A stretch of 64,000 nt of DNA from Colwellia sp. (GCA_020630795.1 JAHDIK010000010.1:17609-81608); one strand, 5' to 3'. Shown: positions 15,975 through 26,266, numbered from the stretch's first letter. Numbers and translations: made by a program. The notes: a model not told the origin generated them from the letters alone.

Positions 15975-18527
15975 ATGTATCTTCGCCGAATAACAACATT
16001 ATTGTTTACGTTAATATTTACTTCATTTTTACACGCTGCAGCAGTAACCGAATTTTTACCAAAAAACCATACATACGACACGAGTATTCCAACGCCTCAC
16101 AATATTATTGGTTTTGGATTAGGAGAAAAACACGTTCGTTATGATCAGTTACTGAGTTATATGACAGCGGTTAGTAACAAATCTGATCGTATTGTTATGA
16201 CTGAAACGGGCAAAACACACCAATTTCGTTCACAAGTGTTGTTTACAATATCGTCACCTAAAAACTTAGCCAACTTAGATCGCATATTAGAAAAAAGAAA
16301 AAACGTAAGTAACCAATCAAAAAATGATCCCTTGGTTATATGGCTTGGCTACAGTGTGCATGGTGATGAGTTAAGTGGCGCAAATGCCTCAATGGCGGTG
16401 TTATATCATTTAGCAGCAAGTACAGACAAACAGGTTAAACAGTGGTTAGACGATACCGTTATTGTTATTGAACCAAGCATAAATCCAGACGGAATGGACC
16501 GTTTTGTTAATTGGGTAACAGATCATAGAGGTTCAACACCTAATGCCGATCCTAATCATATTGAACATCACCAAGGTTGGAGACGAGGGCGTACTAATCA
16601 TTTTGGATTTGATTTAAACCGAGATTGGTTATTGTTATCGCAAGTCGAAACCCGTAATCGCATGGCGTATTTTCACCAATATCAGCCTCATGTTGTTGGC
16701 GACTTTCATGAAATGGGTGCCGATAAAAGCTACTTTTTCCAGCCAGGCGTACCGAGCAGAACTAACCCATTAACACCTAAAAATGCTATTGAACTTACGC
16801 ATTTGTTAGCAAGCTATCACGCAAAAGCACTAGACAAAAAAAATAGGCTTTATTACAGCGAAGAAAACTTTGATGACTTTTATTATGGCAAAGGCTCTAC
16901 GTATCCTGATATTAACGGTGCAGTAGGTGTTTTATTCGAACAAGCCACCAGTCGAGGTATGCAAATAGATTCAGTTAATGGATTGGTTACGCTGGAATAT
17001 GGCATTCAAAACCAAGTATTAACATCGTTCTCAACGATTCAAGGTGCATGGGAAAACCGTGAGCAGTTTAAAAAACATCAAACAACCTTTTATAAAAATG
17101 CAGAAAAACTTGCGAAGAAAGAAAAGTTTAGCGGTTATCTGGTCACAGAATCGAACGATAACTATCGTTTAACGCAGTTGTTACAAAAACTTAAATTACA
17201 TCAAATTAACGCTTATCAGCTAAAAGATGATTTTAGGTTTGAAGGAAAAATTTTCAAAAAGGCTGACACTTATTATGTGCCATTGGCTCAGCCAAAATAT
17301 CGTACGATAAAAGCGCTTTTCGAACAGCCAACAACGTTTAAAGATAATACTTTTTATGATGTTTCGGGTTGGACGCTGCCACTTGCTATGAATATTGAAT
17401 TTCATGAAGTAGGGCGTACATGGGGGCTAAAGCTACGAGATAATGCGTGGAAAAATACAAAACCAAATCAAATTTCTGTGCCTGAAAACGCGTATGCTTA
17501 TGCCTTTGAGTGGCATCACTTTTTAGCGCCTAAACTACTGAATCAGCTTATGGCGAACAATATTGTCGCTAAAGTAGCCACTAAACCTTTTACATCGCAA
17601 GTTGCAGGCATAAACCAAGCGTTTAACGCAGGTACTATTGTCGTTTTAGCGAGTAATCAAGAGGCGCAGCAGTGGCAAAAAATATTAATTAATATTGCAG
17701 CGCAAAATAATATTTCTTTATCAGCAATCTACTCAGGGTTAACCAGTAAAGGTATTGACTTAGGAAGTGGTTCATTTCATTTAATAGCACCGATAAATGT
17801 ATTACTCATCGGTGGTAAAGGTGTTTCTGAGTCTGAAACAGGAGAAGTTAAGTTTTATTTAGATGATACGTTAAACATTCCTGTTTCGGTTATTGAAAAG
17901 GAGCGATTAGGTAAAGTTAATTTAAATAAGTATTCGCATATTTTAATGGTTGACGGTAATTACGATAGTTTGTCGGCGAATACGGTATTGAATTTAGAAA
18001 TATGGCTGAACAACGGTGGGGTATTATTTGGTCAGAAAAAAGCGGCTAAATGGTTGTCAGAAAAAGACATACTCAAAACGCAGTTTGTACATAAAGGGCA
18101 AATTGATCAATTGTTTGATACCTCGTCACTAACGTATGCTGACAAGTCAGATTTGGCTGCTAGAAAACGTATTGCTGGCGCTATTTTCAATACTAAAATT
18201 GATCTTACGCACCCATTAGCTTTTGGTTATCAAAATAACGAATTGCCTGTATTTAGAAACAACAATCTTATAATGAATCCTATTGAGTATCCGTTTGTTA
18301 ATGTAAGTACTTATTCAGATAACAGTTTATTGAGTGGCTATACTGATAAAAATTTGGTTAATCGTTTAGCACAATCTGCTTCGTTAATTGCACACAACGC
18401 AGGTAAAGGAAGAGTTATTGCAACAACTGATAACTTAGCGTTTAGAGGTTATTGGCATGGCACAGCTAAATTGCTGTCTAATACCTTATTTTTTGGTAAA
18501 GCCTTTAGCGCTAAAGTGGGTAACTAA
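15975..18527 (+). CDS. Secreted M14 family zinc carboxypeptidase
   Basis: 850 residues with a signal peptide (about 1-22). The M14 catalytic domain shows His129 and Glu132 (HxxE in GYSVHGDE), the substrate-binding region SINPDGMDRF and FDLNRDW, and the third zinc ligand His245 in GDFHEMG. A long C-terminal part, including a glutamine-amidotransferase-like fold typical of large bacterial M14 proteins (ILMVDGNYDSL, ending TTDNLAFRGYW), follows. It probably hydrolyses peptides in the periplasm or medium. It converges with comF. Confidence 0.9.
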   Translation: MYLRRITTLLFTLIFTSFLHAAAVTEFLPKNHTYDTSIPTPHNIIGFGLGEKHVRYDQLLSYMTAVSNKSDRIVMTETGKTHQFRSQVLFTISSPKNLANLDRILEKRKNVSNQSKNDPLVIWLGYSVHGDELSGANASMAVLYHLAASTDKQVKQWLDDTVIVIEPSINPDGMDRFVNWVTDHRGSTPNADPNHIEHHQGWRRGRTNHFGFDLNRDWLLLSQVETRNRMAYFHQYQPHVVGDFHEMGADKSYFFQPGVPSRTNPLTPKNAIELTHLLASYHAKALDKKNRLYYSEENFDDFYYGKGSTYPDINGAVGVLFEQATSRGMQIDSVNGLVTLEYGIQNQVLTSFSTIQGAWENREQFKKHQTTFYKNAEKLAKKEKFSGYLVTESNDNYRLTQLLQKLKLHQINAYQLKDDFRFEGKIFKKADTYYVPLAQPKYRTIKALFEQPTTFKDNTFYDVSGWTLPLAMNIEFHEVGRTWGLKLRDNAWKNTKPNQISVPENAYAYAFEWHHFLAPKLLNQLMANNIVAKVATKPFTSQVAGINQAFNAGTIVVLASNQEAQQWQKILINIAAQNNISLSAIYSGLTSKGIDLGSGSFHLIAPINVLLIGGKGVSESETGEVKFYLDDTLNIPVSVIEKERLGKVNLNKYSHILMVDGNYDSLSANTVLNLEIWLNNGGVLFGQKKAAKWLSEKDILKTQFVHKGQIDQLFDTSSLTYADKSDLAARKRIAGAIFNTKIDLTHPLAFGYQNNELPVFRNNNLIMNPIEYPFVNVSTYSDNSLLSGYTDKNLVNRLAQSASLIAHNAGKGRVIATTDNLAFRGYWHGTAKLLSNTLFFGKAFSAKVGN

Positions 18528-19267
18528 TCGAGTTTATCAGGGAGTGAAATAGTAATGGTTAATACTGATACTGTTTTCACTCCTTGGGTTTTAAGTAATG
18601 TGGATATTTCACTTACTGTAGATCCTGTTGTAATCACATCATCAATAATCATCACATGTTCAGGCCATGCAACTTGGTTAGATAATTGAAAAGCATTTTT
18701 CATGTTTTTACGTCGAGAAGCCCCTGTTTGTCCTACCTGACTTTCCGTATTTGAGATGCGCTGAATGGCATGTTGCTTGTATGTTACCTCACTGAGTTTA
18801 CTGAACTTGTTGGCAATTAAATGCGCTTGGTTAAACCCTCTTTTTCGCCACTTTTTAGTATGTAAAGGCACCGAAATTAATAAATCAGGTTTAGGGATGT
18901 TGTTGTAATCTAAAGCTTTCGACCAATGTTTATAGAGCAATGAACCTAACAAGTTAGCAAGATCGAATCGACCTTGATATTTTAGTTGCCCTACCCAGTT
19001 TGAGTAAGGCCAGCTATGAGGAGCAACAGAAAATAAATGGTCAAAAGTATGGTTCGGAAGTATTTTATTAACGCTGGGCCAGTTCAATAAATTACCTTCA
19101 ACGAGCGAGTAATTAAATTGCGGAAGATCTTCTAAGCAGTAATTACACAGTAAGGGAAACTCTTTAGGCGGCGTATCGCATAATATACATAAAGACGTAG
19201 CGACTTTAATTTTGGATACGATGGAGCTTATTGATAAATTATGTGTGAACACGCGTAGTTTGTTTAA
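18524..19267 (-). CDS. comF: ComF family phosphoribosyltransferase-like protein
   Basis: About 247 residues from the ATG at 19267; the frame also opens at 19291 and 19282. An N-terminal four-cysteine zinc-finger region (LCILCDTPP...LLCNYC) is followed by a phosphoribosyltransferase domain with the PRPP motif VMIIDDVITTGSTVSE near the end. In naturally competent bacteria ComF is needed for DNA uptake; in many gammaproteobacteria (GntX) the role is uncertain. It is divergent from bioH, a widespread arrangement. Confidence 0.9.
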   Translation of the reverse strand, partial: LNKLRVFTHNLSISSIVSKIKVATSLCILCDTPPKEFPLLCNYCLEDLPQFNYSLVEGNLLNWPSVNKILPNHTFDHLFSVAPHSWPYSNWVGQLKYQGRFDLANLLGSLLYKHWSKALDYNNIPKPDLLISVPLHTKKWRKRGFNQAHLIANKFSKLSEVTYKQHAIQRISNTESQVGQTGASRRKNMKNAFQLSNQVAWPEHVMIIDDVITTGSTVSEISTLLKTQGVKTVSVLTITISLPDKLD

Positions 19268-19346
19268 CATGCCAAATTCCATTTTTAGCAACCTTTTAGT
19301 AAACTACCTTAATTATTATATCTCTTCCAAGTGTTATTTTTAAAAC

Positions 19347-20150
19347 ATGAATCTCCCTTTAAATTCTAGGCAATATGGCCAAGGCGTTCCCGTTGTGTTT
19401 ATTCATGGTTGGGGACTAAATTCGGCCGTTTGGCAACCTATCATTGAACAGCTTCAAGATCATATTCAAATAACCACGATTGATCTGCCTGGCTTTGGCC
19501 TTAACATTGAACACGCTATGTCGCCTTACACGTTAACTAACGTAGTTGATGAGCTACAAGCAGTTATTGAGCAACCGTCTGTTATCGTAGGTTGGTCGTT
19601 AGGAGGTTTAGTTGCAACGGATATTGCCTTGCGTTATCCCGACAAAGTAAAGGGGCTTGTTACTGTTGCTAGCTCTCCGTGTTTTGTGGCAAAAGGTGAA
19701 GATGAAAATTCGTCAAACTTTTGGGCAGGTATTCAGCCTAACGTACTTAAAATGTTTCATCAGCAACTCGCGCAAGACACGAAGAAGACCATTGATGGCT
19801 TTTTAAAGATTCAAGCAATGGGTAGCCCTCATGTGCGTCAAGATATTAAAACCATTCGTGATTTGATTATGCAGTACGACTTGCCAACGGTTGCAACATT
19901 GGATGAATCGCTAGCGCTATTAGAAACTGTAGATTTACGTGCTGAGTTATCGCAAATAAGCGTACCGAGTTTGCGCATTTATGGAAAGCTTGACAGTTTG
20001 GTTCCTAAAAATGCAATAGAGGATATTGGCGCTTTAATGCCAAAAAGTGAGGCGTATATATTTGATAAGGCATCTCACGCGCCTTTTATATCTCACTCAG
20101 ATGAATTTACCCATGTATTATTGCAATGGTTGGAAGCGAATAGTACGTAA
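19347..20150 (+). CDS. bioH: Pimeloyl-ACP methyl ester carboxylesterase BioH
   Basis: 267 residues of an alpha/beta hydrolase. Oxyanion-loop motif FIHGWGLNSAVW, nucleophile Ser84 in GWSLGG, acid Asp in YGKLDSLVP and catalytic His in ASHAPFISH. BioH frees pimeloyl-ACP from its methyl ester, closing the first stage of biotin synthesis. The divergent comF gene supports the assignment over a generic hydrolase. Confidence 0.93.
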   Translation: MNLPLNSRQYGQGVPVVFIHGWGLNSAVWQPIIEQLQDHIQITTIDLPGFGLNIEHAMSPYTLTNVVDELQAVIEQPSVIVGWSLGGLVATDIALRYPDKVKGLVTVASSPCFVAKGEDENSSNFWAGIQPNVLKMFHQQLAQDTKKTIDGFLKIQAMGSPHVRQDIKTIRDLIMQYDLPTVATLDESLALLETVDLRAELSQISVPSLRIYGKLDSLVPKNAIEDIGALMPKSEAYIFDKASHAPFISHSDEFTHVLLQWLEANST

Positions 20151-20346
20151 TCATTGGTATGATTCACACATTGTTGTATGTAGCTTATTGATCTTTAGTA
20201 GTTTCTCGAATTTATTTACTTTTTGATGTTTTTGGTTAATAATTAAACACATAGTTGCGTGTAATTTTTATATGTATTTTCTGGTCTACTTGAGTAGTAC
20301 ATTAATATCATTAACACGTGTAAATTAAGGTTAGCAGGAGAGTCTA

Positions 20347-20622
20347 ATGGAAATACAATCAGCGTTTAACGCCGGTGTTCAAGGTTTTCAAAAAGCCACT
20401 GAAGACGCTAATCAGGCAGCAGCAGATATTGCTCGTAATACTGCGGGTATTAACGAGCCGTTACAAACGACGAATGAGCCTGTAGCGCAAAATCAATCTA
20501 CACCTAATTTAACGCAATCTATCGTTGATTTAAAAGTTGCTGAGTACCAAGCTAAGGGCTCGGCAGAAGTGGTAAAAACAGCCGATGAAAACCTAGGTAC
20601 CTTGCTCGACGTAAGAGTGTAG
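20347..20622 (+). CDS. Small hypothetical protein paired with SprA-like gene
   Basis: 91 residues, Ala/Asn/Thr-rich and without Cys or membrane helix. It starts MEIQSAFNAGVQGFQKA and ends in a helical KVAEYQAKGSAEVVKTADE segment followed by LGTLLDVRV. An AGGAG ribosome site precedes the ATG. The short N-terminal helix, low-complexity middle and C-terminal helix resemble small flagellar-rod-like proteins, but I cannot assign a family. It sits 32 bp upstream of the metalloprotease-like gene, suggesting they work together. Confidence 0.7.
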   Translation: MEIQSAFNAGVQGFQKATEDANQAAADIARNTAGINEPLQTTNEPVAQNQSTPNLTQSIVDLKVAEYQAKGSAEVVKTADENLGTLLDVRV

Positions 20623-20654
20623 AACTACCTAACGTGTAAAGTACGAACGTTATT

Positions 20655-21614
20655 ATGAACATTACGCCGCATTTAAATCCCACACCTATTGCAACTGTGG
20701 TTAATCCGCAGACAGATAGCTTGCGCCGTGAAAATGATAATCGTCAAATCATTACTCCTCCAACAGCTCCAAGCGGCTCTGCCGCTGAAAAAGGCGTAGC
20801 TGATAAAGACAAAGGTAAAACACCTGCTCAAAATAATGAGCAGTTTGATTTTACAGAGCTTCGTAAAAAAGCTGAGCTGAATGACACACGTATTAGTGAC
20901 GACTCTCAGCAAGGAAGTGAAAAGGGCTCTGAACAAGAAGCGCGTCATAACCACGAGCATGAAGGTGGAAGTCATGACGAATCTCACAGTGAAGACATTA
21001 CCAGTCAAGAAGCCATTGAAATAAAAAGGCTACAACAACGAGATCAAGAAGTTAGAGCTCACGAGCTCGCACATGCGTCTGTAGGTGGTGCTACAACAGG
21101 GCTTCCTTCATACGAGTTTGAAATTGGTCCTGACGGTAAAAAATATGCGGTAGCGGGTGAAGTATCAGTAGATTTAGCTGCTGTGAAAGGTGATCCTAGA
21201 GCCACTATTGCTAAAATGGAAAAGGTACATGCTGCAGCACTTGCTCCGGCTAACCCGTCTTCGCAAGATGTGCGTGTTGCAGCGCAAGCAACAGAAATTA
21301 TTGCGCAAGCAAAAGCAGAGTTGTTAGCGCTTGAGTTAGAAGAGTCAGAAACGCAACGTCAGCAAAATAAAGCGTCGCCATATATAGATTCAAATAATGT
21401 TTTTAACGAATCGAGTCAGTCGCAGCTAGACAGCGATGCGTTTGATAAACAAATAACCAGTACACTTAAAGCGCAAGAGTCTATTGTGCCGTCAGCAGAG
21501 AATAGTCGACCCGCCGATGTTACAGAACGAGCGCTGCGTATTGAAGGGTATTACTCTAATATCACTCAAGCATATGAAAAAAGCTCGTCTCACCAGTTTC
21601 AGTTAACGGCTTAA
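20655..21614 (+). CDS. SprA-related putative metalloprotease
   Basis: 319 residues. A long disordered, His/Glu/Ser-rich N-terminus (about 1-115) precedes the conserved core: RLQQRDQEVRAHELAHASVG with the zinc motif HELAH at 136-140, then GLPSYEFEIGPDGKKYAVAG and a Ala-rich helix. This matches the SprA-related family (PF12118), annotated as putative metalloprotease CJM1_0395-like; the biological substrate is unknown. No signal peptide is visible. Confidence 0.85.
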   Translation: MNITPHLNPTPIATVVNPQTDSLRRENDNRQIITPPTAPSGSAAEKGVADKDKGKTPAQNNEQFDFTELRKKAELNDTRISDDSQQGSEKGSEQEARHNHEHEGGSHDESHSEDITSQEAIEIKRLQQRDQEVRAHELAHASVGGATTGLPSYEFEIGPDGKKYAVAGEVSVDLAAVKGDPRATIAKMEKVHAAALAPANPSSQDVRVAAQATEIIAQAKAELLALELEESETQRQQNKASPYIDSNNVFNESSQSQLDSDAFDKQITSTLKAQESIVPSAENSRPADVTERALRIEGYYSNITQAYEKSSSHQFQLTA

Positions 21615-21679
21615 CTAGGTTCAGCTACGCTGTTTTGCTCTTTCACTTTAGTTAAAAGCTTATTGATATAGGCAAAAAT

Positions 21680-21705
21680 AAACCCGCATATAGCGGGTTT
21701 CTTGT
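21680..21705. terminator. Bidirectional hairpin terminator
   Basis: AAACCCGC (21680-21687) pairs with GCGGGTTT (21693-21700) across a short ATATA loop, with A-rich DNA on the left and T-rich on the right. It lies between the convergent SprA-like and pyrE genes and can stop both. Confidence 0.85.
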
Positions 21706-21723
21706 TTGGTATTTTCAATGATA

Positions 21724-22377
21724 TTAAATACCGTAGTTTTCGCGATATTTTCTAATACTATCAAGGCTTGTCGTTAAACTAGCATCTTCAGTTACTTTTT
21801 CTTCCAAGTAACAAATTAAGTCTGCTAAGGTCACAATTGAGATAACGTGCGTACCGAAGTCACGTTCCACTTCTTGGATAGCTGACAATTCACCTTGCCC
21901 TTTTTCTTGGCGATCTAAAGCAATCAAAACACCAGAAAGGTCAGCACCGTTAGCTTTAATAATTTCCATTGATTCGCGAATAGCTGTTCCAGCAGTTATT
22001 ACGTCGTCAACCAACATCACTTTACCTTCAAGTGGAGAGCCTACTAAGTTTCCACCTTCACCATGCGTTTTCGCTTCTTTACGGTTAAAACAGTATGGAA
22101 GATCCATATTATGATGATCAGCTAATGCTACCGCCGTAGTTGTAGCGATTGGAATACCTTTATATGCAGGGCCAAATAACAAATCAAACTTAATGTTTGA
22201 ATCTGCTAATGTCGACGCATAATAACGGCCTAACTTTGCTAAATCACCACCCGTGTTAAATAACCCAGCGTTAAAAAAATATGGGCTTGTACGACCAGAT
22301 TTTAAGGTAAATTCACCAAAACGTAATACATTTTTGGCTAAAGCAAACTCAATAAATTCGCGTTGATAATCTTTCAT
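21724..22377 (-). CDS. pyrE: Orotate phosphoribosyltransferase
   Basis: 217 residues, usual length. The N-terminal [21 protein letters not shown] and the PRPP-binding motif [17 protein letters not shown] are diagnostic. It converts orotate and PRPP to OMP in pyrimidine synthesis. It lies 13 bp downstream of rph, as in E. coli, but this gap is too short for the long E. coli-type attenuator. Confidence 0.97.
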   Translation of the reverse strand: MKDYQREFIEFALAKNVLRFGEFTLKSGRTSPYFFNAGLFNTGGDLAKLGRYYASTLADSNIKFDLLFGPAYKGIPIATTTAVALADHHNMDLPYCFNRKEAKTHGEGGNLVGSPLEGKVMLVDDVITAGTAIRESMEIIKANGADLSGVLIALDRQEKGQGELSAIQEVERDFGTHVISIVTLADLICYLEEKVTEDASLTTSLDSIRKYRENYGI

Positions 22378-22390
22378 TGTTCTATCTCAC

Positions 22391-23104
22391 TTAGCTTAAT
22401 GCAGTTTTTTGTGAATCAAATAATTCACTAATACCTGCTTTTGCAAGCGCTAGCATTTCTTGCATTTCGTCAAAACTAAACGGTTCTTCTTCCGCAGTAC
22501 CTTGTACTTCAATTAACTTGCCTGTGTCAGTCATTACTACGTTCATGTCTGTATCTGCAGCTGAATCTTCTGGGTAGTCTAAATCGGCTACCGCTTCACC
22601 TTTGTATATGCCAACCGATACAGCAGCAATCATGTGCTTTAACGGGTTAGTTTTTATAATGTCTTTTGCGCGCATGTAATTAAGAGCGTCTACTAGTGCT
22701 ACACATGCACCCGTAATAGAGGCTGTACGTGTACCGCCGTCAGCTTGAATAACATCACAATCTACACTAATTGTATTTTCGCCTAGCGCCTGTAAATCAA
22801 CCGCTGCACGTAAAGAGCGTGCAATTAAGCGAGATATTTCTAATGTACGGCCACTTTGTTTGCCGCTTGCTGCTTCTCTTCGCATACGTGTGTGCGTTGA
22901 ACGTGGAAGCATTCCGTATTCAGCTGTAACCCAGCCTTTACCTTGGCCTTTTAAAAAGCGAGGAACACCTTCTTCAACTGATGCAGTACAAATAACTTTA
23001 GTATCACCAAACTCGATAAGTACTGAACCTTCAGCATGAGTTGTGAATTGACGTGTAATGGTGACCGGACGAATCTGTCCTGATGTTCTGCCGCTTGGAC
23101 GCAT
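22391..23104 (-). CDS. rph: Ribonuclease PH
   Basis: 237 residues from the ATG at 23104 ([18 protein letters not shown]), the usual family start; the open frame extends upstream to 23167 without support. Motifs: [49 protein letters not shown] and the catalytic region [18 protein letters not shown]. It trims the 3' ends of tRNAs by phosphorolysis. Operon with pyrE. Confidence 0.97.
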   Translation of the reverse strand: MRPSGRTSGQIRPVTITRQFTTHAEGSVLIEFGDTKVICTASVEEGVPRFLKGQGKGWVTAEYGMLPRSTHTRMRREAASGKQSGRTLEISRLIARSLRAAVDLQALGENTISVDCDVIQADGGTRTASITGACVALVDALNYMRAKDIIKTNPLKHMIAAVSVGIYKGEAVADLDYPEDSAADTDMNVVMTDTGKLIEVQGTAEEEPFSFDEMQEMLALAKAGISELFDSQKTALS

Positions 23105-23244
23105 GTTTAAATTCCTAACTTTGAATAATTGCTGAGCATTATAAAGCTTCAATCTACAATTTGACATAATGACGAAGTAAGTATTTTGAAATATAGTAAT
23201 TAAAAGTAAGGTCTATATTGGCGTAACCTATTGAAGGATTTTTT

Positions 23245-23769
23245 ATGACGCGTTTTTCTATTGTTATTTTTGCCGCACTTTTGTTGTGTTTTACGGCATC
23301 GCCTTTCGCTAAAACAACTGTAGCTTCCCTGCCTGAATACAGCAAAGTTTACGATGACACACGTGACCCCTTTAAAGATGCTGTGGCGGCAATAACTTTA
23401 GCAAAAGAAACAAATCGAAATGTGTTGATTGAAATTGGTGGTAATTGGTGTACTTGGTGCCATCGTATGGATGACTTTCTAGAGAAAAATCCAACGGTTT
23501 ATGATGCACTTCACCGTAATTATGTTGTACTAAAAATTAATGTAAGCGATAGCAATGAAAATGAAGCGTTTATGAAGTCACTACCGCCAGTATTAGGATA
23601 TCCGCATATGTACGTTTCAAACAGTTCAGGAAAAATGCTGTTGTCGAAAGATACTGCTGAATTACAAGAAGACGGTAATTATTCCGTTCAAAACTGGTTA
23701 GCATTTATTGATAAGTGGAATGTAGGGTCTGATGCGTCAATAGCAAAAACGGGGCGCGTAAGTGAATAA
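23245..23769 (+). CDS. Exported thioredoxin-like protein
   Basis: 174 residues with a signal peptide (about 1-22). A thioredoxin fold with the redox motif CTWC in IGGNWCTWCHRMDDFL, of the DUF255/thioredoxin_7-like type, and a cis-Pro region PPVLGYPHMYVSN. It overlaps the next gene by 8 bp, so it belongs to the oxidoreductase operon and could mature or reduce its partner in the periplasm. Confidence 0.82.
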   Translation: MTRFSIVIFAALLLCFTASPFAKTTVASLPEYSKVYDDTRDPFKDAVAAITLAKETNRNVLIEIGGNWCTWCHRMDDFLEKNPTVYDALHRNYVVLKINVSDSNENEAFMKSLPPVLGYPHMYVSNSSGKMLLSKDTAELQEDGNYSVQNWLAFIDKWNVGSDASIAKTGRVSE

Positions 23770-24460
23770 AATGACTATGTTGAAAAGTATCTCTTCGTTT
23801 TTTGACCGCCAATATCAAACACCGCGTTGGTTAGCGCATAAATTAAGCAGAAGAAGCGCATTAAAGTCAGCAGCTGGTGCTGCGACCATAGCAAGCATGC
23901 CTTTAATGTTAAGTGCTAAAGCGTTATTGCAATCAGCCCCATTACTCGCAGAAAAGAAAATGCAAGATCCATGGCTAACGCTTGATGCAGTGCTTAATCA
24001 CTTACTTCCTAAATCGCCGACAGGCCCTAGTGCCGTAGAACTAAATGCCACGCAGTATTTATTTAATGTGGTACACGAACAGCCCACCGAAAAAGGCGAA
24101 ATTGAGTTTATTTATAAAGGTGTTGGTTGGTTAAATAGTTATACGCAAAGTCAGTTGAAGCAGAATTTTTCAATGTTATCCGATCAAAATAAAGAAAAAA
24201 TGTTACGCGCAATAAGCCGCTCAGTTGCTGGTGATAACTGGATAAACAATCTTGTTAATTATTTGTATGAGGCGATGCTGTCACCACCTATTTATGGCGG
24301 TAATCCAAATGGTATTGGTTGGCAGTGGTTGGAGCATAAAGGGGGCTACCCGCTACCTAAAGTGGGCGATCGTTATTACGAGCTACCAGGGCAAAAACCA
24401 ATTAATATTGTGAATATTCCAGTTAATAACACGCTTGCACAAGGTCGCACAAAATCATGA
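23762..24460 (+). CDS. Gluconate 2-dehydrogenase subunit 3-like protein (Tat signal)
   Basis: 232 residues from the GTG at 23762; an ATG at 23771 is the alternative. A twin-arginine signal (SRRSALKSAAGA) is followed by a subunit-3 domain with LDAVLNHLLPKSPTGPSAVELN and GGNPNGIGWQWLEHKGGYP. The small subunit escorts the FAD-containing GMC subunit through the Tat pathway in related dehydrogenases. It overlaps the GMC gene by 4 bp (ATGA). Confidence 0.85.
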   Translation: MNKMTMLKSISSFFDRQYQTPRWLAHKLSRRSALKSAAGAATIASMPLMLSAKALLQSAPLLAEKKMQDPWLTLDAVLNHLLPKSPTGPSAVELNATQYLFNVVHEQPTEKGEIEFIYKGVGWLNSYTQSQLKQNFSMLSDQNKEKMLRAISRSVAGDNWINNLVNYLYEAMLSPPIYGGNPNGIGWQWLEHKGGYPLPKVGDRYYELPGQKPINIVNIPVNNTLAQGRTKS

Positions 24461-26169
24461 AATACGACATCTGTATTGTAGGTAGTGGTGCTGGTGCATC
24501 TCCCGTAGCTTATACGCTCGCAAAAGCTGGCGCTAAAGTACTAGTGCTAGAAAAGGGGCCTTGGTTAACCGAAGAAAATTTTTATAAAGACGAATTAGCC
24601 ATAAGTTTACGTGATTCATATAACCCTAAATTAGAAGAGCAACAACACGTAATAGAAGAACTATACGAACGTGATAATGGCGATACGTATTGGCAAGGTG
24701 AGCCAACGAGTGAATCGGGGTGGAGTTTTTGGAACGGTAATGTTGTAGGTGGCTCATCAAACTTTATGAGTGGCTATTTTCATCGACTTAAACCAATAGA
24801 TTTCAAACTTAAAAGCGAGTTTGGTGACATAAGTGGGACAAATGTTGTGGATTGGCCCATCACTTACGACGAATTAGAGCCTTTTTATACAATGGTTGAC
24901 CACCAAGTGGGTGTGTCGGGTAAAGTTGTGCCACATCCCCATCAAGAACCTAGGTCGGAAAATTTTCCGTATCCACCTATCGCAGAACACCCAGTCGCAT
25001 CTTGGATAGATAAAGCCGCTAAGAATATAGGCTTTCATTCTGTGCCCGTGCCTAGAGCCGTATTGTCTCAACCTGCAATGGGAAGAAGAAGTTGCGAATA
25101 CTCGGGTTATTGCAGCAGTTATGGATGTTCGTCGGGTGCAAAAGGTAGCGGGCGAGCAGCATTGTTGAATCATGCAGTAGCCTCAGGTAATTGCACGATT
25201 AAACCTAATGCTAAAGTGTATAAAGTTGACACTGATAACAAAGGCGAAATTACCGGAGTGCTTTATTACGATGTTCAAGGGCGTAAAAAACGCGCAGTAG
25301 CATCTACTTACGTTATTGCTTGCCAAGCAGTAGAAACCTCGCGATTGTTACTTGCCTCGACAGGTGAAAAATTTCCTAATGGTTTAGCGAACAATAGTGG
25401 CCAAGTGGGAAAAAACCTTGTTTTCAGTGGTGGTGGAACAGGCCAAGGCGACTTTATATTTGATGAGCTAACCAAGGAGCAAGTCGAGCAACTTAAACAA
25501 GTAGGCCCTTTTATTAATAGAGCATTACAAGACTGGTATAGAATCGACGACAAATCGTTTGAGGGAGCCAATAAAAATGGCTCAGCTAAAGGTGGAACGA
25601 TTGACTTTTTGTTCCATCAAAACCCAATTGCTAGAGCACGAGGGAGCCAGCGCGATCATAACGATGAACTTGTGTGGGGAGAGCAACTCAAACAGAACTT
25701 AAAAGCTGAGTTTACTACCTATAAAACCCTACGATTTGAAGTGTTTAATGACTGGTTACCCACTAACGATTGTTTTGTCGCTCTTGACGACGAAGTAACG
25801 GACAAATGGGGAGATCCTGTAGCAAAGGTTCGTATTGGTTCACATGATCACGACTTGTTGGTGGGTGAATATTTGGCAGAAAAAGCGGAAAAATTGCTGG
25901 AAGAACTTGGAGCCAAAAATATTTCATCATCTATCAGCAGTTATCCAGCTACTAACTTGATGGCTGGTGGCTGTCGTTTCGGTGATGATCCCAAAACATC
26001 TGTACTCAACAAGTATTGCGAGGCGCATGAAGTTAGAAACTTATATGTAACCGACGGTTCTTTCATGCCAACAGGTGGTAGTGTTCCATATACTTACACC
26101 ATTTATGCTAACGCATTTAGGGTAGCAGAACACATCAAACGTAAATGGGCTGATACACAAGCTTCGTAA
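24457..26169 (+). CDS. GMC family FAD-dependent oxidoreductase
   Basis: 570 residues. N-terminal FAD motif GSGAGASPVAYTLAKAGAKV and the GGSSNFMSGYFHRLKP GMC region; the C-terminal VTDGSFMPTGGSVPYTYTIYANAFR carries the second GMC signature. It lacks its own signal peptide, in keeping with Tat co-export with the twin-arginine partner. The family oxidises sugars, gluconates or alcohols, passing electrons to a cytochrome c; no such cytochrome gene is adjacent here. Substrate unknown. Confidence 0.9.
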   Translation: MKYDICIVGSGAGASPVAYTLAKAGAKVLVLEKGPWLTEENFYKDELAISLRDSYNPKLEEQQHVIEELYERDNGDTYWQGEPTSESGWSFWNGNVVGGSSNFMSGYFHRLKPIDFKLKSEFGDISGTNVVDWPITYDELEPFYTMVDHQVGVSGKVVPHPHQEPRSENFPYPPIAEHPVASWIDKAAKNIGFHSVPVPRAVLSQPAMGRRSCEYSGYCSSYGCSSGAKGSGRAALLNHAVASGNCTIKPNAKVYKVDTDNKGEITGVLYYDVQGRKKRAVASTYVIACQAVETSRLLLASTGEKFPNGLANNSGQVGKNLVFSGGGTGQGDFIFDELTKEQVEQLKQVGPFINRALQDWYRIDDKSFEGANKNGSAKGGTIDFLFHQNPIARARGSQRDHNDELVWGEQLKQNLKAEFTTYKTLRFEVFNDWLPTNDCFVALDDEVTDKWGDPVAKVRIGSHDHDLLVGEYLAEKAEKLLEELGAKNISSSISSYPATNLMAGGCRFGDDPKTSVLNKYCEAHEVRNLYVTDGSFMPTGGSVPYTYTIYANAFRVAEHIKRKWADTQAS

Positions 26170-26266
26170 ATTAATTTAACATGTAATTGTGATACTTTTG
26201 TTAAGATTTTACTGTACTTAGCAACCATAATTACTAAATACACTTAATTAGTATTGGAACAAAGTT

